A stretch of 64,000 nt of DNA from Novosphingobium resinovorum. GTDB lineage: Bacteria > Pseudomonadota > Alphaproteobacteria > Sphingomonadales > Sphingomonadaceae. The DNA is taken from the NCBI RefSeq assembly GCF_001742225.1, contig NZ_CP017076.1, forward strand, positions 1,596,501-1,660,500. Reading direction: 5' to 3'. A program made the translations under genes and the position numbers. Of this stretch, positions 56,674 to 64,000 are shown piece after piece (the stretch's first letter is position 1; the number at the start of each line of letters is the position of its first letter). The notes below the pieces were generated by a model, which saw nothing but the letters and a program-made list of their open reading frames with translations, had not been told where the DNA came from and did not search any database.

Positions 56674-58400
56674 GGGGCTGGACGAGATCGCTGGGCCAGA
56701 GGCTGCAGGGCCTCGGCCGCGCACTGATGCTGCCGATCGCGGTGCTGCCGGTAGCGGCGCTGCTGCTGCGCCTGGGCCAGCCGGACCTGCTGGGGCTGGA
56801 GTTCGTGAGCGCGGCGGGCAATGCCATGTTCGCCAACCTTGGCCTGCTGTTCGCGATCGGCGTCGCGACCGGCTTCGCGCGGGACGGCAATGGCGCCGCG
56901 CCGCTGGCGGGAGCCGTGTGCTTCCTTGTCGCCAGCGAGGGTGCGCGGGCGCTGCTGGCGATCCCGCCGGAGGTTACCGCCGGCGTGGCTGCGAACCTGC
57001 AGGCGGCCGTCACGGCGGCCTGGAGCCAGTCGCAGATCGCGCGCCTCTCGGTGCCGATCGGGATCGTCTCGGGCATCGTCGGGGGGAGCGCGTACAACCG
57101 GTTCCATAATTTCCGCGCGCCTGAATATCTGGCGTTCTTCGGCGGGCGGCGCTTCGTGCCGATCGTCAGCGGGACCGTGGGTGTCGTCATCGCCGGGATC
57201 GTAGGCGCGGCGTTCCCCACCGTGAACAGCGGCATCGACGGGATAAGCCGTCTTGCGCTGGCCAGCGGCGAGTGGGGCCTCTTCGTTTACGGCCTGCTCA
57301 ACCGCCTGCTGCTGGTCACGGGCCTGCACCACATCATCAACAATGTCGCGTGGTTCGTGCTGGGCGATTATCACGGCACGACCGGCGACCTGCGGCGCTT
57401 CTTCGCGGGCGACCCGGACGCGGGCGCATTCATGACGGGCTTCTTCCCGGTCATGATGTTCGGCCTGCCCGCGGCCTGCCTCGCGATGTACCGCTCGGCC
57501 CTGCCGGAGCGGCGCAAGGCGACCGGAGGCATGCTGCTGAGCCTGGCTGCGACCTCGTTCCTGACCGGGGTGACCGAGCCGATCGAGTTCAGCTTCATGT
57601 TCCTCGCGCCCGTGCTCTTCGTGGTCCATGCGGTGCTGACGGGCGTGTCGATGGCGTTGATGTCGGCGCTGGACGTCCATCTCGGCTTCGGGTTTTCCGC
57701 CGGGCTGTTCGATTACGTGCTCAACTTCGGCAAGGCGCAGAAGCCTCTGCTGCTGTTGCCGGTCGGCCTGGCTTACTTCGCGGTCTATTACGGAGTGTTT
57801 CGCTGGGTAATCCTGCGTTTCGACCTCAAGACCCCGGGCCGAGAAGCAGTCGCAGGCATGGCCGAGCGGCGCGAGCGTCCCGCCGGGGAGCGGGGGCTGG
57901 CTTTCCTCGACGCGCTTGGCGGCATGGAAAACCTGCGCGAGATCGGCGCATGCACCACGCGCCTGCGCCTTGTCGTCGCGGAGCAGGGCTTGATCGATGA
58001 GGCGGAACTGCGGGCGCTGGGCGCCAAGGGCATCATCCGGCCTTCGGCGCATGGCCTGCAGGTTGTGCTCGGCCCGATCGCGGACGCGGTGGCGGACGAG
58101 ATCCGCGCTGCGGCGCACGGCGGGGCAAGGGCTCCTGCCGCCGCCGCGCCTTCGCCGAAAGTCGAGGCGGATGGGACCGAGGCGTTCGATCCTGCCCGAC
58201 TGCCTGCGGATGTGCGCAAGGCAATCGGCCCCGACGCGGCGATATGGGCCACGCACGGGCGTCTTCTCGTAGATGCCTCCGCGAAACCGGACCTTGAAGC
58301 GCTGGCAGGCCATGGGCTGCGGTGCGGCGCGTTGGTGGGCACGCGCTGGCATCTCCTGTTCGAGCCCGCCGCAGTGGAGCGCTGGCGCTCGCCGAGCTGA
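56670..58400 (+). CDS. nagE: N-acetylglucosamine-specific PTS EIICB component
   Basis: 576 aa. EIIC of the glucose/GlcNAc family covers about residues 1-385 with LQGLGRALMLPIAVLPVAAL, HHIINNVAWF-type substrate region and LTGVTEPIEFSFMFLAPVLF. EIIB follows at about 405-485, with the phosphorylated Cys in REIGACTTRLRLVV. A further 90 residues (LPADVRKAIGPDAAIWATHG, LEALAGHGLRCGALVGTRWH) look like a second, degenerate EIIB lacking the Cys-Thr-x-Arg site. EIIA is supplied by the upstream fusion. It imports GlcNAc as GlcNAc-6-P. GTG 56670 overlaps the nagF stop. Confidence 0.94.
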   Translation: MRGWTRSLGQRLQGLGRALMLPIAVLPVAALLLRLGQPDLLGLEFVSAAGNAMFANLGLLFAIGVATGFARDGNGAAPLAGAVCFLVASEGARALLAIPPEVTAGVAANLQAAVTAAWSQSQIARLSVPIGIVSGIVGGSAYNRFHNFRAPEYLAFFGGRRFVPIVSGTVGVVIAGIVGAAFPTVNSGIDGISRLALASGEWGLFVYGLLNRLLLVTGLHHIINNVAWFVLGDYHGTTGDLRRFFAGDPDAGAFMTGFFPVMMFGLPAACLAMYRSALPERRKATGGMLLSLAATSFLTGVTEPIEFSFMFLAPVLFVVHAVLTGVSMALMSALDVHLGFGFSAGLFDYVLNFGKAQKPLLLLPVGLAYFAVYYGVFRWVILRFDLKTPGREAVAGMAERRERPAGERGLAFLDALGGMENLREIGACTTRLRLVVAEQGLIDEAELRALGAKGIIRPSAHGLQVVLGPIADAVADEIRAAAHGGARAPAAAAPSPKVEADGTEAFDPARLPADVRKAIGPDAAIWATHGRLLVDASAKPDLEALAGHGLRCGALVGTRWHLLFEPAAVERWRSPS

Positions 58401-58426
58401 GGCGAGGACGGCAGGGCAAGTATTTT

Positions 58427-58460
58427 CAATACCAATGCGATACTAATGATATTGGTGTTG
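58427..58460. promoter_or_regulatory. Candidate NagQ autoregulatory operator
   Basis: Inverted repeat with arms CAATACCAAT (58427-58436) and ATTGGTGTTG (58451-58460), nine of ten positions complementary, 14 nt apart, located 45 bp before the GntR gene. The arms match the TTGGTATT boxes at 51542 and 51726. Confidence 0.55.
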
Positions 58461-58505
58461 TCCCGATCCCTTTCCCGGCGTATCGCCGGGACATAGAGGA
58501 GAACT

Positions 58506-59267
58506 ATGGCAGCCGTGGACAAGATCGGCCCGCTTCGCGACAGCGAGACCGGCCCCCGCTACATGCGTCTCCAGCGGCTGATCCGTGACGCTATCGAAAA
58601 GCACCGGATCGCGGTGGGGGCGGCCCTGCCGACCGAGCGCGAACTGGTGGAGGAATACGGCGTCTCGCGCGTCACCGTCCGCAAGGCGGTCGATGGCCTG
58701 GTCGACGAAGGCATGCTCGAGCGGCGGCAGGGTGCGGGCACCTTCGTCGCCGCGCCGCGCGCATCCGATCAGGGCCAGCGCGTGGAAAAGAGCTTCTCGA
58801 TCATGACCTCCTTCTCCGAGGACATGGCCGCGCGCGGACGCAAGCCGACCAACGTGTGGATCGACCGCTCCGAAGGCGTGGTGACGCCGGACGAGGCGAT
58901 GCTGCTCGGCCTCTCGCCGGGCTCGCGAATCCTGCGCTTCAACCGCATCCGCTGCGCCGACGGCGAGACGATGGCGATCGAACATGCCGTCGTCCCGGGC
59001 TGGGCGCTGCCCTCGCCCGAGGTGGTCGGGGATTCGCTCTATGCCGCCCTCGATGCGGAGGGTCACCGGCCGGTGCGCGCGCTGCAGCGGCTGCGCTCGG
59101 TGGGATTCAGCCCGGAACATGCCGCAATGCTCGGTATCTCGGCCGGCGATCCGTGCCTTGCCATCGAGCGCCGCGCGTTCCTGCCCGATGGCCGTCTGGT
59201 CGAGGCGACCAACTGTTACTACCGGGGCGATGCTTATGACCTCGTCGTCGAACAGGGCGATTACTGA
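58506..59267 (+). CDS. nagQ: GntR/HutC-family regulator of amino-sugar use
   Basis: 253 aa with a GAGGAG site before ATG 58506. The N-terminal winged helix reads YMRLQRLIRDAIEKHRIAVG, LPTERELVEEYGVSRVTVRK and LVDEGMLERRQGAGTFV, a textbook GntR domain. The C-terminal UTRA ligand domain (SRILRFNRIRCADGETMAIE, LQRLRSVGFSPEHAAMLGI) is that of HutC-type regulators such as NagQ, DasR and YvoA, which sense phosphorylated amino sugars. It follows the PTS genes by about 105 bp with its own candidate operator. Confidence 0.92.
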   Translation: MAAVDKIGPLRDSETGPRYMRLQRLIRDAIEKHRIAVGAALPTERELVEEYGVSRVTVRKAVDGLVDEGMLERRQGAGTFVAAPRASDQGQRVEKSFSIMTSFSEDMAARGRKPTNVWIDRSEGVVTPDEAMLLGLSPGSRILRFNRIRCADGETMAIEHAVVPGWALPSPEVVGDSLYAALDAEGHRPVRALQRLRSVGFSPEHAAMLGISAGDPCLAIERRAFLPDGRLVEATNCYYRGDAYDLVVEQGDY

Positions 59268-59319
59268 CCCGAACCTGTAATAATATCGCTTCCCACTTCG
59301 CATCGAAGCGCCTAAGGCG

Positions 59320-59420
59320 CGCTCCATCCCCGGGGGGCCGCTCATGCGCGGCTGAGAGGTGGTCAGCAGACCACGACCCGCTGAACCTGATCCGGTTGAC
59401 ACCGGCGTAGGGAGGGCTGG
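59320..59420 (+). ncRNA. TPP riboswitch (THI element)
   Basis: Conserved blocks in order: GGGGGGCC (from 59332), GCGGCTGAGAGG (59348-59359), GACCCGCTGAACCTGATCCG (59375-59394) and the closing ACACCGGCGTAGGGAGGG (59399-59416). These match the thi-box consensus closely, with a 16-nt variable P3 stem GGTGGTC/GACCAC. It precedes the TonB receptor, kinase and PnuT genes. Downstream CTCC (59438-59441) can pair with GGAG (59446-59449) near the start codon, a likely translational switch. Confidence 0.96.
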
Positions 59421-59462
59421 CGGCAGGTCCGTTATCCCTCCGAGTGGAGTGGACGCGAGACT

Positions 59463-61760
59463 ATGACGGGCAATTTTTCGTATCTTTGTGGCGCGGCGCT
59501 GGCATTCCCGGCCCTATTTACGGCGGCGTTCGCGGCGGCTCCGGCGCTGGCTGACGAGGCCGATGCCTCGCCGATCCAGGTCATCGGTCATGCCGACCCC
59601 GAGGGCCTGCTGCCCGACCAGACCGAACCCAAGGCGGTCAGCGCGATCTCGTCCGAGTTCATCGTCAAGCAGGCACCGACGTTCAACGCCTTCCAGCTGG
59701 TGAACCTGCTGCCCGGCGCCAATGTATCGATGAGCGACCCTTACGGGCTCTCGGCCAGTTCCAGCCTGACACTGCGCGGGCTGGGGCAGGACCAGATCGG
59801 CGTGCTGATGGAAGGGGCGCCGCAGAACGACATCGGCTATTACAACGCCTATCCCTCGCAGTTCGCCGATGCCGAGAACGTGCGTCAGGTCAGGCTCGTG
59901 CAGGGCGGAGCGGACATCGACGCGCCGGTCGTCGCGGCGGCGGGAGGTCTGCTGTCGCTGACGCTGGACGATCCCAAGGAGCGGATGGGCGGACTGGTCA
60001 ACCTGTCGGTCGGTTCGTTCGACGAACGGCGCGTTTTCGCGCGCTTCGATACTGGCGAGATCGGCAATACCGGGCTCAAGGCCTTCGTGTCGTACTCCAA
60101 CAACCGCGCCGACAACTGGCGGGGGCCGGGCTTCGACAAGCGCCAGCATATCGACGCCAAGTTGCTCGCTGAATGGGGCGAGGGCAACCGGGCCAGTCTG
60201 GCCCTGTCGTTCAACGAGGCCGAGACTTCGGGCTATCCGGCGCCGTCGCTGGCCGACTGGCGCGCTTACGGTCGCGGTTTCAATTACAGCGCGAAGTATA
60301 CCGAGGGCGATACCGGGTACTGGCGCCTCTACCGCGCGCCGTTCCGTAACCTCTACACCTCCGCGCCGGTGCATCTGAACTTCGGCAGCGGCCTGACGCT
60401 CGACAGCACCACGTATCTCCAGTTCGGCTACGGCAATGCGCCTTACGGGACGCAGTTGACCACGACCGGCAATTACCTCGGCACCGAGGAACTGACGCAG
60501 CCGGTGGAACTGCCGGGGGCGGTGGACGGCCTCGCCACGGTGATGGGGAACTGGACCGGCAAGCAGATGCGGACCGGCAACGTCAGCAAGCTGACGCTGG
60601 AGGCCGGCGCGCACACGATCACGGCGGGGCTCTGGTTCGACTACGGCACGGACCGCGTGCAGCAGACCTACACCTCGATCGGTGCGGACGGGCAACCCTT
60701 CGACAAGTGGGGCTATCCGAGCAAGGCGATCCGCACTGCGGACGGCCGCCTGCTCGCTTACGAGAACGCGCGTACGGTCACGGTGACCAAGGGCTTCTTC
60801 GTCGCCGACAGCGTGACCGTCACGCCGCGCCTGACCGTCGATGTGGGCTTCAAGGGCGTGGATTTGCTGCGCAATGGCCGCAACCATCTGCCGGGGCCGC
60901 AGGACAAGGTGCATACCGACAGCTTCGCGGCGCTTCCGCGCGCGTCGGTGCACTACAAGCTGGACGAGCGGCAGCAGCTGTTCGCCAACGTGACCACGAA
61001 CTTCCGCACGCCTAACGAGTTCGCGCTCTACAACAGCTACTATGGCGGCGAGGTGGTGCAGCAGGGGACTTCGAACCTCAAGAACGAGTACTCGGTCTCC
61101 GAGGAACTGGGTTATCGCTATATCGGGCCGAGCCTGTCATTTTCGCTGACCGCGTTCCATTACCACTTCCGCAACCGGCAGGTGGCGACGGTGATCAATA
61201 GCGGCGGGGCGCTGGTCAATTCTACGGTCAATGGCGGCAGTCAGACCAGCTACGGCCTCGACGCCGAGATCGACTATCGCCCGGCCAAGGGCGTGAGCAT
61301 CTACGCCTCGGGCGAATATCTGCACACGCGGCAGGACGACGATCTGGCCATCGGTGGCGACTATCTGCCGACGAAGGGCAAGCGCGCGGTGTCGAGCCCC
61401 GAATTCCAGTTCGCCGTGGGCAGCACCTATGACGACGGGCGCCTGTTCGGCAGCACCGCGCTCAAGTACGTCGGGCGGCAATATTCGTCGTTCATGAACG
61501 ACGAGAGCATCAAGGGCTATGCGACGCTCGACCTGGCGATCGGTGTGCATCTGGCCGGGCTGATCGATGCGCAGCGCATGGACTTGCGGGTCAACGCGAT
61601 CAACGTGACCAATCCGCGCGTGCTTTCGGGCGTGTACTCGGTCAGCAGCAACGCGCAGGACACCGTTGGGCGTAACGGGACGGTGATCTCCGGTTCTGCG
61701 CCCGCTTATTACATCGGCGGCGGCCGGGCGGTGGTGGCGACGCTGTCGCGCGCGTTCTGA
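59463..61760 (+). CDS. TonB-dependent receptor for thiamine or its precursors (TPP-riboswitch controlled)
   Basis: 765 aa outer-membrane receptor. The signal peptide ends PALADE, followed by a TonB-box region (PIQVIGHADPEG). The plug has AFQLVNLLPGANVSMSDPYG, LTLRGLGQDQIGVLMEGAPQ and NVRQVRLVQGGADIDAP; the barrel ends VVATLSRAF with terminal Phe. The preceding TPP riboswitch and the following kinase and PnuT genes assign it to thiamine salvage, as predicted for Omr1-type receptors by regulon studies. Start ATG 59463 is the first Met after the riboswitch; the GGAG upstream is 13 nt away, a longish spacing. Confidence 0.95.
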   Translation: MTGNFSYLCGAALAFPALFTAAFAAAPALADEADASPIQVIGHADPEGLLPDQTEPKAVSAISSEFIVKQAPTFNAFQLVNLLPGANVSMSDPYGLSASSSLTLRGLGQDQIGVLMEGAPQNDIGYYNAYPSQFADAENVRQVRLVQGGADIDAPVVAAAGGLLSLTLDDPKERMGGLVNLSVGSFDERRVFARFDTGEIGNTGLKAFVSYSNNRADNWRGPGFDKRQHIDAKLLAEWGEGNRASLALSFNEAETSGYPAPSLADWRAYGRGFNYSAKYTEGDTGYWRLYRAPFRNLYTSAPVHLNFGSGLTLDSTTYLQFGYGNAPYGTQLTTTGNYLGTEELTQPVELPGAVDGLATVMGNWTGKQMRTGNVSKLTLEAGAHTITAGLWFDYGTDRVQQTYTSIGADGQPFDKWGYPSKAIRTADGRLLAYENARTVTVTKGFFVADSVTVTPRLTVDVGFKGVDLLRNGRNHLPGPQDKVHTDSFAALPRASVHYKLDERQQLFANVTTNFRTPNEFALYNSYYGGEVVQQGTSNLKNEYSVSEELGYRYIGPSLSFSLTAFHYHFRNRQVATVINSGGALVNSTVNGGSQTSYGLDAEIDYRPAKGVSIYASGEYLHTRQDDDLAIGGDYLPTKGKRAVSSPEFQFAVGSTYDDGRLFGSTALKYVGRQYSSFMNDESIKGYATLDLAIGVHLAGLIDAQRMDLRVNAINVTNPRVLSGVYSVSSNAQDTVGRNGTVISGSAPAYYIGGGRAVVATLSRAF

Positions 61761-61761
61761 C

Positions 61762-62895
61762 ATGAGCGGCGCGGTGTCTCGGGCGAACCATCTCGTGCAC
61801 GGGATGGGCACGGAGCTTGAGGCGCCCGTCTGGCCCGCGATAACGGAGGCCGAGGCGGAAGGCGTTCTCGCACACTTCCCGCAAGTCGGGCGAGTGGAAG
61901 CGCTGCGCTGGCATTCCCCTCGTCCGTTCTCGGCCGCGACGCTGGTGGAAGCGGGCGGGGAAACGCTGTTCCTCAAGCGCCACCACCGCGCGGTGCGCTC
62001 CCCCGCCGCGCTGGGCGAGGAGCACGCCTTCATGGCACATCTGCGGGCGAAAGGGCTGAGCGTGCCCGATGTCATGGTGACGTCGGACGGCGGCGGAGCG
62101 GTGGCGCAGGGGGAATGGACATACGAACTCCATCGCCGGGCGCCGGGCATCGATCTCTACCGCGAGCGGCAGTCGTGGACGCCCTTCCTCTCGCATGATC
62201 ATGCTTTCGAGGCTGGCGTCGCGCTGGCCCGGCTGCATGCGGCTTCGCGGGATTTCGCAGCCGAGGCGCGAGATGATCGTCCGCTGGTCGCCAGCTTCAC
62301 CATCGTGCCTTCGTCCGACCCGCTCGCGTCGGCCGAGGCTTATTTGGCAGCACGGCCGGCTCTCGACGCCTACCTCGATGGCAAGTCATGGCGCCGTGAA
62401 CTGGCTCGACTGTTCGATGCGCTGGGCGAGGGAATTGTGGACCGGATCAAGGGTCGGCCTACCCTATGGACGCACAACGACTGGCACCCTTCCAACCTCT
62501 TATGGTCCGTTAGGGGCACTGTGAGTGCCGTTATAGATTTCGGTCTGGCGACCCGTACTTGCGCTATCCACGACCTCGCCACGGCGATCGAGCGAACGGC
62601 CATTCCCTGGCTGGAAATCGGCGGAAATGCGGGCGATCCGCAGGCGGCTCGGGCATTGATCGCGGGCTACCGGACGGTCCTCCCGCTGACCGGTGCGGAT
62701 GTTCATACGATCGCCCGCCTGTTGCCGCTGGTGCATGTCGAATTCGCCCTGTCGGAAGTCGATTATTTCGCAGGAATCCTCGCCGATCGCGGTCAGGCCG
62801 ATCTTGCGTGGCAGGACTATCTCATCGGCCACGCCGAGTGGTTCCTGTCCCCCCCGGGACGCGATTTCCTGAGCCGGTTGGAGGACGCAGCCTGA
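61762..62895 (+). CDS. Aminoglycoside/choline phosphotransferase-fold kinase, probable thiamine kinase
   Basis: 377 aa of the APH/choline kinase fold. ALRWHSPRPFSAATLVEAGG and FLKRHHRAV form the nucleotide-binding lobe; the catalytic loop is TLWTHNDWHPSNLLW (His-x-Asp-x-x-x-x-Asn equivalent) and the metal-binding motif SAVIDFGLATRTCAIHDLA (Asp-Phe-Gly). It starts 1 nt after the receptor stop and overlaps pnuT by 1 bp, all under the TPP riboswitch. Phosphorylation would trap thiamine after uptake, as the PnuT family works by facilitated diffusion plus kinase trapping. The substrate is inferred from context. Confidence 0.9.
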   Translation: MSGAVSRANHLVHGMGTELEAPVWPAITEAEAEGVLAHFPQVGRVEALRWHSPRPFSAATLVEAGGETLFLKRHHRAVRSPAALGEEHAFMAHLRAKGLSVPDVMVTSDGGGAVAQGEWTYELHRRAPGIDLYRERQSWTPFLSHDHAFEAGVALARLHAASRDFAAEARDDRPLVASFTIVPSSDPLASAEAYLAARPALDAYLDGKSWRRELARLFDALGEGIVDRIKGRPTLWTHNDWHPSNLLWSVRGTVSAVIDFGLATRTCAIHDLATAIERTAIPWLEIGGNAGDPQAARALIAGYRTVLPLTGADVHTIARLLPLVHVEFALSEVDYFAGILADRGQADLAWQDYLIGHAEWFLSPPGRDFLSRLEDAA

Positions 62896-63470
62896 TGTCG
62901 ATACTGGAGATTGTCGCCGTCGTCGTCAGCTTCCTCGGCATCTGGTTCACCGCCCGCCGCTGGATGCTGTGCTGGCCGGTCAACCTGCTGGCCTGCGCCT
63001 TGTATTTCAAGGTTTTCCTCGACGTGCGCCTCTATTCCGACATGGTGCTGCAAGCGTTGTTCGGCGCCGCTATCCTCTATGGCTGGGCCGCATGGACACG
63101 GGGCAAGGCGGATAGCGGAGACATCGTCGTCAAGCCGCTGTCACCCTTGGGCGCTGCGGCGGGTCTCGGCGCCGGGGCGGTCGGTGCCGCTGCCATAGGC
63201 TGGCTCGCCAGTCGCTACACGGACGCCGCCTTGCCGTGGATGGACGCGGGGCTGAGCAGCTTCAGCCTCGTCGCCCAGTACTGGACGGCGCGGCGGCAGT
63301 CGGCCAGCTGGCTGCTGTGGATCGCGGTGGACGTGCTCTACGTCGGCATGTTCGCGTTCAAGGACTTGTGGCTGACGGCGGGGCTCTACGCCGCGATGGT
63401 CGCTCTTGCCGTGCTCGGCTACCGGCGCTGGCGGGCAGCGGCGGCACGGCAAGGGCGAGCCGCAGCCTGA
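62895..63470 (+). CDS. pnuT: PnuT thiamine transporter (PnuC family)
   Basis: 191 aa inner-membrane protein with about seven helices, the usual PnuC size. ATG 62895 overlaps the kinase stop (TGATG). It shows the PnuC pattern: ILEIVAVVVSFLGIWFTARR and WPVNLLACALYFKVFLDVRLYSD, ALFGAAILYGWAAW and QSASWLLWIAVDVLYVGMFAFKDLW. TPP control and coupling to a kinase identify it as PnuT rather than nicotinamide riboside-type PnuC. It would bring thiamine from periplasm to cytoplasm after the TonB receptor. Confidence 0.94.
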   Translation: MSILEIVAVVVSFLGIWFTARRWMLCWPVNLLACALYFKVFLDVRLYSDMVLQALFGAAILYGWAAWTRGKADSGDIVVKPLSPLGAAAGLGAGAVGAAAIGWLASRYTDAALPWMDAGLSSFSLVAQYWTARRQSASWLLWIAVDVLYVGMFAFKDLWLTAGLYAAMVALAVLGYRRWRAAAARQGRAAA

Positions 63471-63538
63471 TAGGCACGCCGTCACCGCCTTGGGCTCGAG
63501 ATAGGTGCGAAACCTTCTAGCCTAACTTGCGGCCCCAG

Positions 63539-64000
63539 CTAGGTCGTCCGCGTTCGAACAGGCGCCGCTCTGTCGGGAGCGCTCACGGCCGAAATCACGG
63601 TGGCGCATACGAGGTCACCGATGACGTTGAGGGTCGTGCGGCACATATCGAGGAAGCGATCGACGCCGATGATGAGGCCGATGCCTTCGGGCGGCACCCC
63701 GACGCTGCCCAGGATCAGGGCGACCACGGGAAGCGATCCTGCAGGAACGCCCGCAGTTCCGATCCCGGCCAGGATGCAGATGACCATCACGTAAAGCTGC
63801 TGCCCCAGGCTCAGGTCCACGCCAAAGAACTGTGCGAGGAACAGCACGGTCACGCCCTCGAACATGGCGGTGCCGTTCTGGTTGGCGGTAGCCCCGATCG
63901 TCAGCACGAAGCGCGCCACCTTGTTGGGAAGGCGGAGTTCCTCGTCTGCGACGCGCAGCGAGGTGGGCAGAGTGGCGTTGGAACTCGCGGTCGAGAACGC
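63539..64000 (-). CDS. Dicarboxylate/amino acid:cation symporter, DAACS family (5' part beyond window)
   Basis: C-terminal 153 residues of a Na+/H+-coupled DctA/GltP-type carrier; the N-terminus lies to the right of the window. The first visible residues, AFSTASSNATLPTSLR, are the serine-rich re-entrant loop HP1 of the family; then KVARFVLTIGATANQNGTAM (substrate-binding helix 7 NMDG-like region), AGVPAGSLPVVALIL (HP2) and GVDRFLDMCRTTLNVIGD (helix 8 with the carboxylate-binding Asp and Arg). Typical substrates are C4-dicarboxylates, glutamate or aspartate. The strand is convergent with pnuT, 68 bp away. Confidence 0.93.
   Translation of the reverse strand, partial: AFSTASSNATLPTSLRVADEELRLPNKVARFVLTIGATANQNGTAMFEGVTVLFLAQFFGVDLSLGQQLYVMVICILAGIGTAGVPAGSLPVVALILGSVGVPPEGIGLIIGVDRFLDMCRTTLNVIGDLVCATVISAVSAPDRAAPVRTRTT

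Noticed and set aside
1..64000. CRISPR arrays, tRNA/rRNA genes, integrases or transposases
   Set aside because: No regularly spaced direct repeats, no tRNA-like cloverleaf or rRNA sequence, and no recombinase motif was found on either strand.

Overview
The window is GC-rich, tightly packed bacterial chromosome. Six TonB-dependent receptors in 64 kb, an EIIA-HPr-EI / EIICB N-acetylglucosamine PTS, a FecI/FecR signalling pair and gentisate and beta-ketoadipate catabolic genes suggest an alphaproteobacterium of the Sphingomonadales (Novosphingobium/Sphingobium-like). The genus is an inference. I see no rRNA, tRNA, CRISPR array, prophage or intact insertion sequence.

Layout. (1) 1-12.9 kb: a ferric-siderophore locus, mostly on the minus strand: ECF sigma factor, FecR-type anti-sigma, STN-type TonB receptor, two exporter-fold ABC half-transporters, two FecCD permeases, an ABC ATPase with an apparent N-terminal frameshift, a YclQ/FatB-like binding protein cut by the window edge, plus a siderophore-interacting flavoprotein and a divergent TetR regulator. 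(2) 12.9-15.4 kb: repeat-rich DNA, a LysR remnant and an LLM flavin monooxygenase. (3) 15.4-24.2 kb: a TonB receptor with a second beta-barrel fused to its C-terminus; a convergent operon of another TonB receptor, a small secreted protein and a two-lobed PstS-like binding protein; then a Gfo/Idh/MocA oxidoreductase. (4) 24.2-33.8 kb: aromatic catabolism: flavin reductase, nitrilase, gentisate dioxygenase, FAH-family hydrolase, thioesterase, MarR regulator and a fused aryl-CoA hydroxylase/OYE protein. (5) 33.9-38.6 kb: a TonB receptor with DUF3649, PepSY and DUF3325 proteins, preceded by a cobalamin riboswitch. (6) 38.7-41.4 kb: a small WYL-like protein, a sulfotransferase and an AraC regulator. 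(7) 41.6-45.1 kb: pcaF, pcaJ, pcaI and a divergent IclR regulator. (8) 45.1-59.3 kb: an N-acetylglucosamine utilisation locus (NagX, GH89 glycosidase, TonB receptor, NagB-II, NagA, EIIA-HPr-EI, EIICB, GntR regulator). (9) 59.3-63.5 kb: a TPP-riboswitch-controlled thiamine salvage operon (TonB receptor, kinase, PnuT). The right edge cuts a dicarboxylate/amino-acid symporter.

How it works together. Most blocks are self-contained scavenging modules: an outer-membrane TonB receptor, periplasmic or inner-membrane partners, and a dedicated switch (FecI/FecR, GntR, cobalamin or TPP riboswitch). Least conventional are the cobalamin-riboswitch-controlled receptor/PepSY operon, the double-barrel receptor, the receptor/secreted protein/PstS-like operon with no permease, and the hydroxylase/OYE fusion whose OYE part lacks usual active-site residues. 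Several short palindromic repeat families lie between modules; one copy appears to supply the stop codon of the AraC gene.
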